DNA of 64,000 nt from Marinifilum sp. D714. Lineage in GTDB: Bacteria; Bacteroidota; Bacteroidia; Bacteroidales; Marinifilaceae. The notes below the pieces were generated by a model. That model was given only the letters and a program-made list of their open reading frames with translations, was not told the DNA's origin and ran no database searches. Location: the NCBI RefSeq assembly GCF_030851345.1, contig NZ_JALPNU010000011.1, positions 62,001 to 126,000 on the forward strand, written 5' to 3'. Below are positions 1 through 9,513 of the stretch, piece after piece. Position numbers and translations under genes: made by a program. The first letter of the stretch is position 1. Each line of letters begins with the position of its first letter.

Positions 1-74
1 CATTTATTTTTCCTTTCCGTGTAAATCCGATCACCAAACGAAGGTGAAAGTTTAAAATTATAACACAAACTCAC

Positions 75-881
75 ATGAGAAAAATATTTTTTGCGATTCT
101 AATCGCTTCCGGCCTGTTTGCATGTCAGCAAAATCCTGCGAACAATAAGGATACACAAAACCCAAATGAACATTTGGTAATGGCTACCATATGGTATCAG
201 AGAGCATCAGAGTGCAGAGCTTTATACTATCAGGCATTTAACGCTGCCAAACTATCTTTAGACAAACAGTTGGCAAGTTATTCGGGTAATAAGGCGAAAG
301 CGGTTGTGGTTGATATTGACGAGACAGTTTTAGACAATAGTCCATTCGAAACTAACTCTATAAGAACTGGTAAATCTTATTCATCAGCAGCTTGGAAAGA
401 GTGGACCGATATGGCAAAAGCTCAGGCTACTCCTGGATCTTTAGAGTTTTTAAAATATGCAGAATCGAAAGGAGTTGAAACTTTTTACATCTCAAACAGA
501 GATACTTCTGCCGCAAAGAAAACATTACAAAACCTTAAAAAACTAGGTTTTCCTTTTGCAGATGAAGCACACATTCTGCTTAAAACCAATACAAGCGTAA
601 AAACTGTAAGACGAAATAAAGTGAGCGAAACTCATGACATTCTGATTCTTGCTGGTGATAATATTGGAGATTTTGATGAAATTTTAGAAGATCGATCGGA
701 AAATTATGGTTTCGGAAAAGTTGATGCCATGAAAGATCTTTTTGGAGCGAAATTTATTGTACTGCCTAACCCGATGTATGGTTCATGGGAAAGACAAGTA
801 TTAAAGAGTGATAAAAAACTCAATGCAGATGAAAAAGAAAAGCTTAGAGTAAAACGCCTCATTGGATACGAAGAAATATAA
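75..881 (+). CDS. 5'-nucleotidase, lipoprotein e(P4) family (HAD acid phosphatase)
   Basis: A 268-aa secreted phosphatase that probably removes phosphate from nucleotides outside the cytoplasm so that nucleosides can be taken up. The first 17 residues form a lipoprotein signal ending in a lipobox at LFAC (Cys17), so it should be membrane-anchored. The HAD nucleophile motif is visible as DIDETVLDNS from residue 80 (Asp80 nucleophile, Asp82 acid/base), and a late acidic GDNIGDFDE motif fits HAD motif IV. Length and motif order match the e(P4)/class C acid phosphatase family. It stands alone and is followed by a clear terminator. The exact substrate is inferred from family membership. Confidence 0.9.
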   Translation: MRKIFFAILIASGLFACQQNPANNKDTQNPNEHLVMATIWYQRASECRALYYQAFNAAKLSLDKQLASYSGNKAKAVVVDIDETVLDNSPFETNSIRTGKSYSSAAWKEWTDMAKAQATPGSLEFLKYAESKGVETFYISNRDTSAAKKTLQNLKKLGFPFADEAHILLKTNTSVKTVRRNKVSETHDILILAGDNIGDFDEILEDRSENYGFGKVDAMKDLFGAKFIVLPNPMYGSWERQVLKSDKKLNADEKEKLRVKRLIGYEEI

Positions 882-888
882 ACTCAAT

Positions 889-918
889 AGCCCGTAAGAA
901 ATTTACGGGCTTTCTTTT
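889..918 (+). terminator. Rho-independent terminator after the acid phosphatase gene
   Basis: Perfect 9-bp stem AGCCCGTAA / TTACGGGCT with a short loop, followed by TTCTTTT, 8 bp after the stop codon. Confidence 0.85.
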
Positions 919-989
919 GCTACATGCAAGAGCTCAATAAAATAAAATTATCTTTGTAATTAATTAGTGGTAATGGTACACGAATTATA

Positions 990-1880
990 ATGGTTTTCAT
1001 CAACTCATCAGTCTCTCCCGTTCATAAAACGGCATTTCAAGATTCTTCTCTTCAAGTTAATTTTAAGCTAGATAGCTTAAATAATGGGAAAGATACGACT
1101 GGTCAAACAGCCGAAATTATTGCAGATAGTACCATAACAGACTCGATTCACCTGAATCACATCTCACTTAGAGATTCAATTTCAACTGATAGTATTGAAC
1201 GACCTTTAATCAAAGAAGGAAAATTAATTGAAACCTCTCAAAGTGATTGGATGGTTGGAGTTAGTCTTTTTGTAGTGATTCTGATGGCAATTATTCGGTT
1301 TTCATTCGGTAAATACCTGCAACGTCTTATTGATGCAATTGTAAATTACCAAGTTTCGAACAATTTGTTCCTGGAAAAAAATATGAGAAACCTTCGAGGA
1401 AGTATCTTCTTGAATGGATTGTTTTTTATTAATGCCTCATTTTTTGCAGTACTCTATTACAACTATTGGTATTCCGATTTTGGTATCAAAACAAACTTGC
1501 TTAGCTTCCTTTATACTTTAGCTGTTTTCCTGATAATTTACTTCGGAAAATTTGTCGTTATAAGAACATTGGCATACATTTTTGATGGTGTAAAAGAGGG
1601 AAAAGAATACCTTCACAACGTTTTTATCTACAATAAAAATCTTGGAATTTTTCTTTTGCCCATTACCTTAAGTGTACCTTTCATAGCTGATTTTGCCGCA
1701 TATTTACTACTAAACGCTGGTTTAGTTATTGCTTTAATATTTTATTTATTCCGTCTATTTCGAGGGATTAAAATATTATTTCGCAAACATGTTTCAATAT
1801 TTTATATGATTTTGTACCTTTGTGCCTTGGAAATTTTGCCCTTACTTGTGATTTACAAACTGTTAAAATCATTGGTATAA
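990..1880 (+). CDS. DUF4271 domain-containing membrane protein
   Basis: A 296-aa protein of the Bacteroidota DUF4271 family; function unknown. The first 85 or so residues are polar and rich in Ser/Thr/Asp, followed by several hydrophobic segments (about residues 88-105, 140-155, 170-190, 220-250, 270-290), so it is an integral membrane protein. It lies directly upstream of hemD (37-nt gap) on the same strand, an arrangement I recall as common in Bacteroidetes, which suggests co-transcription. A TATCTTTG word resembling a Bacteroidetes -7 box lies at 949-956. Identification rests on the context and overall architecture. Confidence 0.75.
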   Translation: MVFINSSVSPVHKTAFQDSSLQVNFKLDSLNNGKDTTGQTAEIIADSTITDSIHLNHISLRDSISTDSIERPLIKEGKLIETSQSDWMVGVSLFVVILMAIIRFSFGKYLQRLIDAIVNYQVSNNLFLEKNMRNLRGSIFLNGLFFINASFFAVLYYNYWYSDFGIKTNLLSFLYTLAVFLIIYFGKFVVIRTLAYIFDGVKEGKEYLHNVFIYNKNLGIFLLPITLSVPFIADFAAYLLLNAGLVIALIFYLFRLFRGIKILFRKHVSIFYMILYLCALEILPLLVIYKLLKSLV

Positions 1881-1917
1881 GGCGGTGTAATGAATTGTTG
1901 AACTAAACTCTAGTGTT

Positions 1918-2676
1918 TTGAGAATCAAGACTATACTGGTATCGCAACCCAAACCCCAAACCGAAAAGTCACCGTATTTTGATTTGGCAGAAAAATACAA
2001 TTTGAAAATTGATTTTCGTCCTTTTATCCAAGTTGAAGGTGTATCAACCAAAGAATTTAGACAGGAACGAATCAATATTTTGGATCACACAGCTGTTATT
2101 TTTACTAGTAGAACAGCTATTGACCATTTTTTCAGAGTTTGTGAGGACTTAAGAATTACAGTTCCTGATGATATGAAATATTTCTGTATTTCTGAATCAA
2201 CTGCATTCTATCTTCAGAAGTATATCGTTTACAGAAAACGAAAAATCTTCTTTGGAGAAAAACGTTTTGAAGAGTTAATGGATATTATCGTGAAGCACAA
2301 ATCAGAAAAATTCCTGATTCCACTTTCAGATATTCATAAACAATCAATCCCTGCATTGCTTGATAAAAACAAAATCAAGTATACGAAAGCAATTTTGTAT
2401 CGTACCGTAAGTAGTGATTTATCTGATTTAGCAGATGTAAATTACGACATCTTGGCTTTCTATAGCCCATCAGGTATTGCTTCTTTGTTACAAAACTTCC
2501 CTGATTTTGAGCAAAACAATACAATTATTGCAGCATTCGGTCCTGCTACTTCAAAAGCAGTAAACGATGCGAAGTTAAGACTTGATATTCAGGCTCCAAT
2601 GCCACAAGCTCCATCTATGACTATGGCTTTGGATCAATTCATCAAGAAATATAACAAAGACAATAAAGACAAATAG
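1918..2676 (+). CDS. hemD: Uroporphyrinogen-III synthase
   Basis: A 252-aa enzyme that would cyclise hydroxymethylbilane to uroporphyrinogen III in haem and corrin synthesis. The family is weakly conserved; the features used are the N-terminal ILVSQPKP strand, the FTSRTAIDHFF segment (about residues 60-70) and the C-terminal FYSPSGIASLL and IAAFGPATSKAV segments typical of the two-lobed HemD fold. The only start giving the full N-terminal strand is TTG at 1918, a rare start codon; there is no ATG nearby. It follows DUF4271 closely and is separated from rnpA by a strong terminator. Confidence 0.85.
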   Translation: MRIKTILVSQPKPQTEKSPYFDLAEKYNLKIDFRPFIQVEGVSTKEFRQERINILDHTAVIFTSRTAIDHFFRVCEDLRITVPDDMKYFCISESTAFYLQKYIVYRKRKIFFGEKRFEELMDIIVKHKSEKFLIPLSDIHKQSIPALLDKNKIKYTKAILYRTVSSDLSDLADVNYDILAFYSPSGIASLLQNFPDFEQNNTIIAAFGPATSKAVNDAKLRLDIQAPMPQAPSMTMALDQFIKKYNKDNKDK

Positions 2677-2693
2677 TCTTTAACAACATAAAT

Positions 2694-2725
2694 AAAAAAA
2701 GGGGAATTTGTTTTCCCCTTTTTTT
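2694..2725 (+). terminator. Strong terminator between hemD and rnpA
   Basis: A 13-bp A/T-flanked stem (seven A plus GGGGAA pairing with TTCCCC plus seven T) with a loop of about 6 nt. It is symmetric, so it could act in both directions. Confidence 0.85.
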
Positions 2726-2755
2726 GTCGATTTTTGTAGTATAATCCAGAACAGA

Positions 2756-3202
2756 ATGACACGTAAGACACGTTTTACTTTTGAAAAAGCTGAAAGACTC
2801 ACTCACAAGATTCTTATTGGCAAACTATTTTCCGAAGGGAACGGATTTACCTGTTATCCTTTTCGAGTGGTATGGAAAGCTGCTAATCTTCATTCCGATT
2901 ATCCGGCACAAGTTGCCATAACAGTCTCGAAAAGAAACTTTAAACATGCGGTAAAAAGAAATCTTTTAAAAAGACGAATTCGGGAAATTTACCGTTTAAA
3001 TAAGCATAAGCTTTACGAAGAATTAGAGAAAAAAGAGGTTCAAATTGCTTTTATGCTTGTATACCTTCCTAAAAAAATCATGGAAACAAAGGATATGGAA
3101 GAGCAATTGAAGAAAGCATTGCAACGAATTCCTAGAGAATATGAAAAACATTCTAAACCTACTGAAACAGGCAGCTCTGTTCATCATGATTCTGCCGATT
3201 AA
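2756..3202 (+). CDS. rnpA: Ribonuclease P protein component
   Basis: A 148-aa basic protein that binds the RNase P RNA and helps process tRNA 5' ends. The RNR signature [14 protein letters not shown] is at about residues 67-80, preceded by [14 protein letters not shown] chose ATG 2756 (MTRKTRFTF), because an upstream TTG at 2708 lies inside the preceding terminator. The 3' end overlaps yidD by 62 nt in another frame, giving RnpA a polar C-terminal tail after residue 125. The rnpA-yidD pairing is conserved in bacteria, but here it lacks the usual rpmH and yidC neighbours. Confidence 0.93.
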   Translation: MTRKTRFTFEKAERLTHKILIGKLFSEGNGFTCYPFRVVWKAANLHSDYPAQVAITVSKRNFKHAVKRNLLKRRIREIYRLNKHKLYEELEKKEVQIAFMLVYLPKKIMETKDMEEQLKKALQRIPREYEKHSKPTETGSSVHHDSAD

Positions 3203-3383
3203 GTTCTATCAGTATTTTATTTCTCCTCTTACTCCTTCTGCTTGTAGGTACACTCCTACCTGTTCTTCCTACGCCATTCAAGCTCTAAAAAAACACGGTC
3301 CTTTTAAAGGATCTTATCTTGCTATCAAAAGAATTTTGTCTTGTCATCCCTGGGGTGGGCATGGTCATGATCCTGTACCTTGA
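3141..3383 (+). CDS. yidD: Membrane protein insertion efficiency factor YidD
   Basis: An 80-aa inner-membrane-associated protein thought to help the YidC/Sec insertion route. It has the near-universal family pattern: an N-terminal amphipathic/hydrophobic helix, [10 protein letters not shown] at about 21-30, [11 protein letters not shown] with Cys35 and Cys41, and the C-terminal [13 protein letters not shown]. Length is typical. It starts inside rnpA (62-nt overlap), so translation is probably coupled to rnpA. Confidence 0.95.
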   Translation: MKNILNLLKQAALFIMILPIKFYQYFISPLTPSACRYTPTCSSYAIQALKKHGPFKGSYLAIKRILSCHPWGGHGHDPVP

Positions 3384-3638
3384 AAGGATTTTTATTACTT
3401 TCTAATCTACTTTTATTGAACCATTTCACTTCACAACCGTAATACCACTATAAATCACCATGCACATTCATTGTAATTCAGTACAATAGGGTTAAGAAAT
3501 GTTAAAGGTGATAGATTTCCAATGGGATTAGCTATATTTGTTATTACCTACTAATAAAATTATACTGCTAAGTGATTAGTGTTTGATAGGGAAATCTCCG
3601 CAAGGGTTAATTAAAAATATCAATTAAAACAGAAATAT

Positions 3639-5327
3639 ATGAAGCTTCGAGGAAAAAGAGGAGCCATTTGGATGCTGGCTATTCTACTGTTTTGTAGTGC
3701 AGCATTTTTCGGGTTCAGCAGGGACGAGAGAAATTTTGAAATCAGTAAAAACCTGAATATCTACTACACCATGTTCAGAGAATTGAACTTGTTTTACGTA
3801 GATGAAATTGATCCGGGTGACTTGGTAAAAAAGAGTATGGATGCCATGCTAAAAACTCTCGATCCATATACCACATACATATCAGAATCAGATATTGAAG
3901 ATTTTAAATTGATGACAACTGGTGAGTATGCTGGAATTGGAGCTTTAATCAGTAAACACAAAGATGAAGTCATTATTGCAGAGCCTTACGAAGGATTTCC
4001 TGCATATAAAGCTGGTTTAAAAGCTGGGGATGTAATGCTTGAAATCAATGGAACATCCACCAAAGATAAAAGTACCGATGATGTGAGCAATCTGTTAAAA
4101 GGCCAGCCTAACGTTCCGCTTACCATTAAAATTAAACGCCCAGGAGTAAAGAAAACCTTGGAGAAAAAGTTGGTTCGTGAAAAAATTCAGCTAAAATCGG
4201 TTCCTTATTATGGCATGATTACCGACTCTATCGGATACATTCACCTTAACCAATTCACCAACAAATCGGCAGGTGAGGTAAAAAATGCATTGAAAGAATT
4301 AAAGGAACAAAATGCAAAATCGATTATACTTGACTTAAGAGGAAACCCAGGAGGTTTGCTTGATCAGGCCATTGAAATTACCAACCTTTTTGTGAACAAA
4401 GGTGAAGATATTGTTAGTACCAAAGGGAAAGTTTCTAAATGGGACAAAAGCTACAAAGCAACAAAGTCGCCTGTTGATTCAGAAATTCCTATCGCTGTAT
4501 TGGTAAACAGAGGATCGGCTTCGGCATCAGAAATTGTTTCTGGAGCAATTCAGGATCTTGACAGAGGTGTTGTGATCGGGAATAGAACATTTGGAAAGGG
4601 ATTGGTTCAAACTACGAGAAATCTTACTTATAACACCAAATTAAAGGTAACTACAGCCAAGTATTACATTCCTAGTGGAAGATGTATTCAGGCTTTGGAT
4701 TACAGCAACAGAAACGAAGATGGTAGCGTTGGTAAGATTGCTGATTCATTGATTACTGAATATCACACTAAAAATGGTCGAAAGGTTTACGATGGTGGGG
4801 GTATTCTTCCTGATGTAAAAATAGATCCTGATACCTATAGTATTTTAAGTGTAAATATGATACGTGATTTCATGTTCTTTGATTTTGCTACGTTATATGC
4901 TAACAGCAACGAAAGCATTGCTTCAGCCAAAGAATTTGAAGTCAGCGATGAGCTTTTTACTGAATTTGTGAAGTTTGTAAAGGAAAGTAAAGATTTCTCT
5001 TACAAATCGGAAAGTACTGAGATCCTAAAAGCACTAAAGAAATCGGCCAAAGAAGAAAAGAACTTTGATATTTCGACTGATGAATTTGCTGCTTTAGAGG
5101 CTAAATTAGCTCCTAATTTAGATCGAGACATGCAACGCTTCAAAGATGAATTAAAAGAGCTCCTGGCTCATGAAATAGTGAAGAGATACCATTATCAAAA
5201 AGGAGGCATAGAATTCAGCCTACGAGATGATAAGACTTTACTTCGCGCCATTGAAGTTCTTAAAAGCAATGATGAATACGCAGGTATTTTAAATGGCAGC
5301 ATTGGATTGCATGCAATTAATAAGTAA
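3639..5327 (+). CDS. S41 family carboxy-terminal processing peptidase
   Basis: A 562-aa secreted serine protease of the CtpA/Prc type. It has an N-terminal membrane/signal segment (about residues 9-26), a PDZ domain (about 90-170) and an S41 catalytic core (about 190-360). The motif GSASASE at 292-298 supplies the catalytic Ser and FGKG around Lys320 the general base. A C-terminal extension of some 200 charged residues is common in Bacteroidota versions. It should act in the periplasm on protein C-termini. The 255-bp upstream gap contains a TATATTTG word at 3533-3540 that could be a -7 box. A terminator follows. Confidence 0.92.
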   Translation: MKLRGKRGAIWMLAILLFCSAAFFGFSRDERNFEISKNLNIYYTMFRELNLFYVDEIDPGDLVKKSMDAMLKTLDPYTTYISESDIEDFKLMTTGEYAGIGALISKHKDEVIIAEPYEGFPAYKAGLKAGDVMLEINGTSTKDKSTDDVSNLLKGQPNVPLTIKIKRPGVKKTLEKKLVREKIQLKSVPYYGMITDSIGYIHLNQFTNKSAGEVKNALKELKEQNAKSIILDLRGNPGGLLDQAIEITNLFVNKGEDIVSTKGKVSKWDKSYKATKSPVDSEIPIAVLVNRGSASASEIVSGAIQDLDRGVVIGNRTFGKGLVQTTRNLTYNTKLKVTTAKYYIPSGRCIQALDYSNRNEDGSVGKIADSLITEYHTKNGRKVYDGGGILPDVKIDPDTYSILSVNMIRDFMFFDFATLYANSNESIASAKEFEVSDELFTEFVKFVKESKDFSYKSESTEILKALKKSAKEEKNFDISTDEFAALEAKLAPNLDRDMQRFKDELKELLAHEIVKRYHYQKGGIEFSLRDDKTLLRAIEVLKSNDEYAGILNGSIGLHAINK

Positions 5328-5382
5328 AAAATAGATAAGGCAAAGGATAAGATAATTGCCTGAAGCTAATAAAATTGATATT

Positions 5383-5421
5383 TAAAAATCTCATTCTTTC
5401 TTTAGAAGGAATGAGATTTTT
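5383..5421 (+). terminator. Terminator after the S41 protease
   Basis: Inverted repeat AAAAATCTCATTC / GAATGAGATTTTT with a short loop and flanking A and T runs. It lies between convergent genes and is symmetric enough to serve both. Confidence 0.8.
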
Positions 5422-5480
5422 GTTTGTTAAGCTTCTTAATCAATACAGACACTTAAGCAATAAAGATTTCAAGATTAGTT

Positions 5481-6077
5481 TTAATATTTACTCGATTGAG
5501 ATGAATACTTTTTTATTTGTAAATGCTCCATATTTTTCCCTGCCAGAATTTTAGAGCCTATGATTTCAAAACCTAAGTTTAAATACAATCTTTTTGCTTT
5601 TGGATTATCATTATCTACCAACAAACCAATTGGTACCTGTTTTTTACAAACATATTCCTCAATCAAAAATTGAAGTAATTTAGTACCTAAACCTTTACCT
5701 TGCCAATCAGGATTTACTCCAATACAGTCAATATAAAACTCTCCATTTTGTGTTTCATCCTCTGGATTGAATTCCCTGTTAAACATCACCTTAATTTGAT
5801 CAGCAACGGGTTTTCTAAGATCATATAAACTCCCTCCATCGTAAATATTGGCTACTGCAACAATTTGCTTGTTTTCTTCTACTATCCAACAATTCTCATA
5901 AGAATATTGATTTGCTTCTTTTCTAACCAGGCATTCTATAAGTTGAATTGCCTTTTCGAATGAATTTTCACCAATAAACCCATAAACAATATCCTCCATT
6001 GCCAACATCATATACGATGCAATTACTCCGGAATCTTCTGCCCTCGCTTTTCTAATTCTCATATTATTAGATTCCAA
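5481..6077 (-). CDS. GNAT family N-acetyltransferase
   Basis: A 198-aa acetyl-CoA-dependent acyltransferase of unknown substrate. The acetyl-CoA-binding motif A is visible as IGVNPDWQGKGLGTKLLQFL (about residues 117-136), followed by NPKAKRLYLNLGFE (about 159-172), the usual GNAT motif B. It lies 3 nt downstream of polA on the same strand and may be co-transcribed with it. Substrate cannot be told from sequence. Confidence 0.85.
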   Translation of the reverse strand: MESNNMRIRKARAEDSGVIASYMMLAMEDIVYGFIGENSFEKAIQLIECLVRKEANQYSYENCWIVEENKQIVAVANIYDGGSLYDLRKPVADQIKVMFNREFNPEDETQNGEFYIDCIGVNPDWQGKGLGTKLLQFLIEEYVCKKQVPIGLLVDNDNPKAKRLYLNLGFEIIGSKILAGKNMEHLQIKKYSSQSSKY

Positions 6078-6080
6078 CCT

Positions 6081-8855
6081 TTAATGTGCTTCCAGCCAAT
6101 TCTCTCCTACTCCCATATCAACGGTAAGAGGTACCGAAAGCTGTACGGCATTTTCCATTTCTTCACGAAGGATTACCTTCATTTGTTCCAATTCCGATTT
6201 TAGGCAATCAAAGTTCAATTCATCATGTACTTGAATAATCATTTTCGATTTCATTCCCTCCTTTTTCATACGCTTGTCGATGTTGATCATGGCAATTTTG
6301 ATTACATCGGCAGCCGATCCCTGGATTGGCGCATTAATGGCATTTCTTTCGGCCACTCCACGCACAATAGCATTGCTCGAATTGATATCCTTTAAATATC
6401 TTCTACGTCCCATCAAGGTCTCTACATATTCATCCTCACGTGCTTTCTCGATACTGGCATCCATAAAAGCTTTTACCTCAGGATAAGATTCAAAATAGCC
6501 ATCTTTAAGCTCTTTTCCTTCTTTTCTCGAGATGTCCAATCTTTCGGCCAATCCCCAAGCTGAAATACCGTAAATGATACCAAAATTGGCAGTTTTCGCA
6601 CGAGATCTCATGTCTTTGCTAACCTCCTCAATTGGTAGCTTATAAATTTTTGCTGCTGTTGCCTGATGGAAATCTGCTGCGTGATTGAAAGCATCAATCA
6701 TGTTCTTATCCTTACTCATATGTGCCATCAAACGCAATTCTACCTGCGAATAATCGGCAGAAAGGAATATGTGCTGATCCGATGAAGGAACAAATGCCTT
6801 ACGGATGTATCTTCCCTGTTCTGTTCGAATTGGAATGTTCTGCAGGTTTGGATTGGTAGAACTCAATCTTCCCGTTGCGGCTTCAGCCTGATTGAATGAT
6901 GTATGAATTTTCCCAGATGCCTGGTTGATATAGGTTGGTAAGGCTTCCACATAGGTCGAAATCAATTTCTTCAGCGATCTGAAATCCAATATTTTTTGGA
7001 TGATTTCGTGCTTGCCCTTGAGTTTGGCCAGTACAGCTTCGGAAGTTGAATACTGTCCTGATTTGGTTTTCTTGGCTTTGCTGTCCAATTCCATTTTTTC
7101 GAACAAGACCTCTCCCAACTGTTTTGGTGAAGCTACATTGAATTCAACACCTGCCATTTCTTTAATTTCGGCTTCTATCCCATTAACCTCTTCGTTTAGC
7201 ACTTTTGCATAATCATTCAAGGTTGGAACATCAAGCGACACGCCATTGAATTCCATATCAGCCAGAATGCTCATAAGAGGCATTTCTACCTCATTAAACA
7301 ACTTGATTAGGCCATTGTCCTCCATTTGCTTTTCAAGCTCTGATTTAAGCTCTAAACATAGTACAACTTCTTCGCAATACTGATCGTGTTTTATAGGTTC
7401 AGGTTCCATCATCAAACTCAGTTGAGCCTTTTTGCCTTTCCCCTTCACCTCTTCCTGAATTACATTGTAGTTCAATACTGAATTGGCAACAAATGAGAAT
7501 TCGTGTTTCAATTCCGGTTGAATCAGGTAATGCGCAATCATGGTATCGAAAATTGGAGCCTTCACTTCACAGCCCAACCAACGAAGTGCTAAAATGTCTT
7601 TTTTGCAATCGTGACCAATTTTGATGATATTCTCATCTTCGAGAATGTATTTGAATTCCTGGGCCACTTTTTTGGCTTCTTCCAAATTTTCCGGAAATGG
7701 AACAAAAAAAGACTTGTCACTCTTAAATGAGAAGCACAGTCCTCTCAATTTTGAGGTGTTTGGATCAGAATCAGACAAAATTGTTCTAAAAGCAAATTCT
7801 TTTTGAACACATAATTCTGCTTTCAAATCAGATCTTACTTGCTCATTATCAAGAATAAAAAACTTAGAATTTAGTGATTTTACATCTCTGAGAATCATTT
7901 CTTTTTCTCCTGTCGAAATACTATCCGTAGATTTCTCAGTCTGAGAGACAAAAAGATCAGTTTGGTTTTTAAATACTCTTTCAGCAATTGTAAAAAATTC
8001 CAATTCCTGAAAAACAGCTCTTAACTTGGCTTCATCGAAATCTATCAATTTAAATTTCTCTTCATCAAAATCTATAGGAGCATTCAATGCAATTTTTGCC
8101 AACTCTTTCGAAAATCGAACCTGCTCTTCAGAAGCCACAATTTTTTCTTTCTGCTTTCCTTTTAACTGATCGGTGTTCTCATAGAGTCCATCTATTGATT
8201 TATACAATCCAATCAATTTTTGTGCAGTCTTTGGTCCAATACCTGGACAGCCTGGAATATTATCGGCAGAGTCTCCCATTAATCCCAAATAATCAATAAT
8301 TTGATCTGCTGTTTCAACTCCAAAGTTTTCACGAACTTCCGGCAATCCCCAAACTTCCACTTCTTTTCCAGATCGTTTCGGTTTGTACATGAAAATATTT
8401 TCACTCACCAACTGGGCATAATCCTTATCGGGTGTCATCATGTAAACTGTATAGCCTTTCTTTTCAGCTTTTTTTGCAAGTGTTCCAATAACATCATCTG
8501 CTTCAAAACCTTCCACATCCAATTCTGGAATATTAAAACCTTGAATAATGCTTTTAATGTAAGGAATCGATTTGCGAAGATCCTCAGGCATAGGAGGTCG
8601 CTGAGCTTTGTACTCTTTGAACATCTCATGTCGAAAGGTTGGTCCAACAGGATCAAATACAACCGCAATGTGCGATGGTTTTTCTTTCTCCAAAACTTCA
8701 AGTAGAGTATTGGTAAATCCAAGCATGGCAGAAGAATTAATGCCTGTTGAAGTAAATCTTGGATTCTTGATAAATGCGTAATACGATCTGTATATCAAGG
8801 CAAAAGCATCTAATAAGAATAGCTTTTTGCCAGAGTTGCTAGCTGATGAGTGCAT
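6081..8855 (-). CDS. polA: DNA polymerase I
   Basis: A 924-aa polymerase for Okazaki-fragment processing and repair. Domains in order: 5'-nuclease (FLLDAFALIYRSYYAF near the start, GDSADNIPGCPGIGPKTA at about 190-210), 3'-5' exonuclease-like region (about 340-510) and family A polymerase (SADYSQVELRLMAH, RSRAKTANFGIIYG, VHDELNFD). I use ATG 8855 (MHSSASNSG); a longer reading frame to 8921 adds 22 hydrophobic residues unlikely to belong. In the exonuclease domain the expected DxE of motif I reads FRTI (codons near 7782-7790), so proofreading may be lost, although Exo II and Exo III aspartates remain. Confidence 0.95.
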   Translation of the reverse strand: MHSSASNSGKKLFLLDAFALIYRSYYAFIKNPRFTSTGINSSAMLGFTNTLLEVLEKEKPSHIAVVFDPVGPTFRHEMFKEYKAQRPPMPEDLRKSIPYIKSIIQGFNIPELDVEGFEADDVIGTLAKKAEKKGYTVYMMTPDKDYAQLVSENIFMYKPKRSGKEVEVWGLPEVRENFGVETADQIIDYLGLMGDSADNIPGCPGIGPKTAQKLIGLYKSIDGLYENTDQLKGKQKEKIVASEEQVRFSKELAKIALNAPIDFDEEKFKLIDFDEAKLRAVFQELEFFTIAERVFKNQTDLFVSQTEKSTDSISTGEKEMILRDVKSLNSKFFILDNEQVRSDLKAELCVQKEFAFRTILSDSDPNTSKLRGLCFSFKSDKSFFVPFPENLEEAKKVAQEFKYILEDENIIKIGHDCKKDILALRWLGCEVKAPIFDTMIAHYLIQPELKHEFSFVANSVLNYNVIQEEVKGKGKKAQLSLMMEPEPIKHDQYCEEVVLCLELKSELEKQMEDNGLIKLFNEVEMPLMSILADMEFNGVSLDVPTLNDYAKVLNEEVNGIEAEIKEMAGVEFNVASPKQLGEVLFEKMELDSKAKKTKSGQYSTSEAVLAKLKGKHEIIQKILDFRSLKKLISTYVEALPTYINQASGKIHTSFNQAEAATGRLSSTNPNLQNIPIRTEQGRYIRKAFVPSSDQHIFLSADYSQVELRLMAHMSKDKNMIDAFNHAADFHQATAAKIYKLPIEEVSKDMRSRAKTANFGIIYGISAWGLAERLDISRKEGKELKDGYFESYPEVKAFMDASIEKAREDEYVETLMGRRRYLKDINSSNAIVRGVAERNAINAPIQGSAADVIKIAMINIDKRMKKEGMKSKMIIQVHDELNFDCLKSELEQMKVILREEMENAVQLSVPLTVDMGVGENWLEAH

Positions 8856-8972
8856 AAAAAATATATGTATTAAATGTATCCAAACAAAAGTACAAGATAA
8901 TACTGCTATCGCAATTATCAATGAGTAATTATTAATGAATAATTACAGGATGTATTGCAAACTAATAGCAAT

Positions 8973-9000
8973 AAAAAAGCCCGAATATATCATTCGGGCT
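8973..9000 (-). terminator. Terminator downstream of queD
   Basis: Stem AGCCCGAAT / ATTCGGGCT, 5-nt loop, followed on the - strand by a run of T. Confidence 0.8.
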
Positions 9001-9020
9001 CATCCTATATTTTTAAGATA

Positions 9021-9470
9021 TTATTCATTATCAGAAGCATACCACTCTGCAAATGAAGTTGCTGTTTCGTGCAGTTTTAATGAATGAAGCTCCACTCTTT
9101 CAGGTAGTCTTGCTTTTATTCTTTCTGCAAAATCCGCAATCATATTTTCACAGGTTGGTTGATAATCCATTACAAAAAATCGATCGAACATTTGTGGGAT
9201 ATTTAATTGATCGATATTTGGCGTATCCTTGCTAAGAACCAATGCATGATCCAACTGATCAACAACCTCCTCTGATACAATCCCCTTCAGTTCTCCAAAA
9301 TCCATTACCATTCCTAATTTAGGATTTGTTTTATCGGTTATTGGTTCTCCAATTACCGTAACAAATAAAATATAAGAATGACCATGAATGTTTTTACACA
9401 ATCCATCATAGTTCCATAGGGCATGTGCCATTTCAAATCGGAACTCTTTTGTTAATCTAATCTTTGCCAT
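9021..9470 (-). CDS. queD: 6-carboxytetrahydropterin synthase / 6-pyruvoyl-tetrahydropterin synthase family
   Basis: A 149-aa enzyme likely converting dihydroneopterin triphosphate to 6-carboxytetrahydropterin in queuosine/7-deazaguanine synthesis. The zinc ligands are His16 (MAHAL) and His29/His31 in HGH. The catalytic cysteine is Cys25 in the CxxxHGH spacing that favours QueD over true PTPS. MDFGELK and the C-terminal LHET motif are also present. It is flanked by its own terminator and by the ArsR gene upstream. No other queuosine gene is seen in the window. Confidence 0.88.
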   Translation of the reverse strand: MAKIRLTKEFRFEMAHALWNYDGLCKNIHGHSYILFVTVIGEPITDKTNPKLGMVMDFGELKGIVSEEVVDQLDHALVLSKDTPNIDQLNIPQMFDRFFVMDYQPTCENMIADFAERIKARLPERVELHSLKLHETATSFAEWYASDNE

Positions 9471-9482
9471 TGTTTATATAAT

Positions 9483-9507
9483 AAAAAAACCGGTTTTATC
9501 CGGTTTT
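9483..9507 (-). terminator. Terminator downstream of the ArsR gene
   Basis: Stem AAAACCGG / CCGGTTTT with a TTTTAT loop and a T run on the - strand, in the 43-bp gap between the ArsR-type gene and queD. Confidence 0.75.
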
Positions 9508-9513
9508 AATTCT

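Noticed and set aside
2708-2755. TTG start for rnpA at 2708
   Set aside because: It lies within the terminator stem and would add residues not found in the family.
8301-8705. 134-aa + strand reading frame inside polA
   Set aside because: Antisense shadow of the 5'-nuclease domain; composition is that of a complementary frame.
8856-8921. Longer polA start adding 22 hydrophobic residues
   Set aside because: Pol I has no signal sequence; the family alignment begins just after MHSSASNSG.
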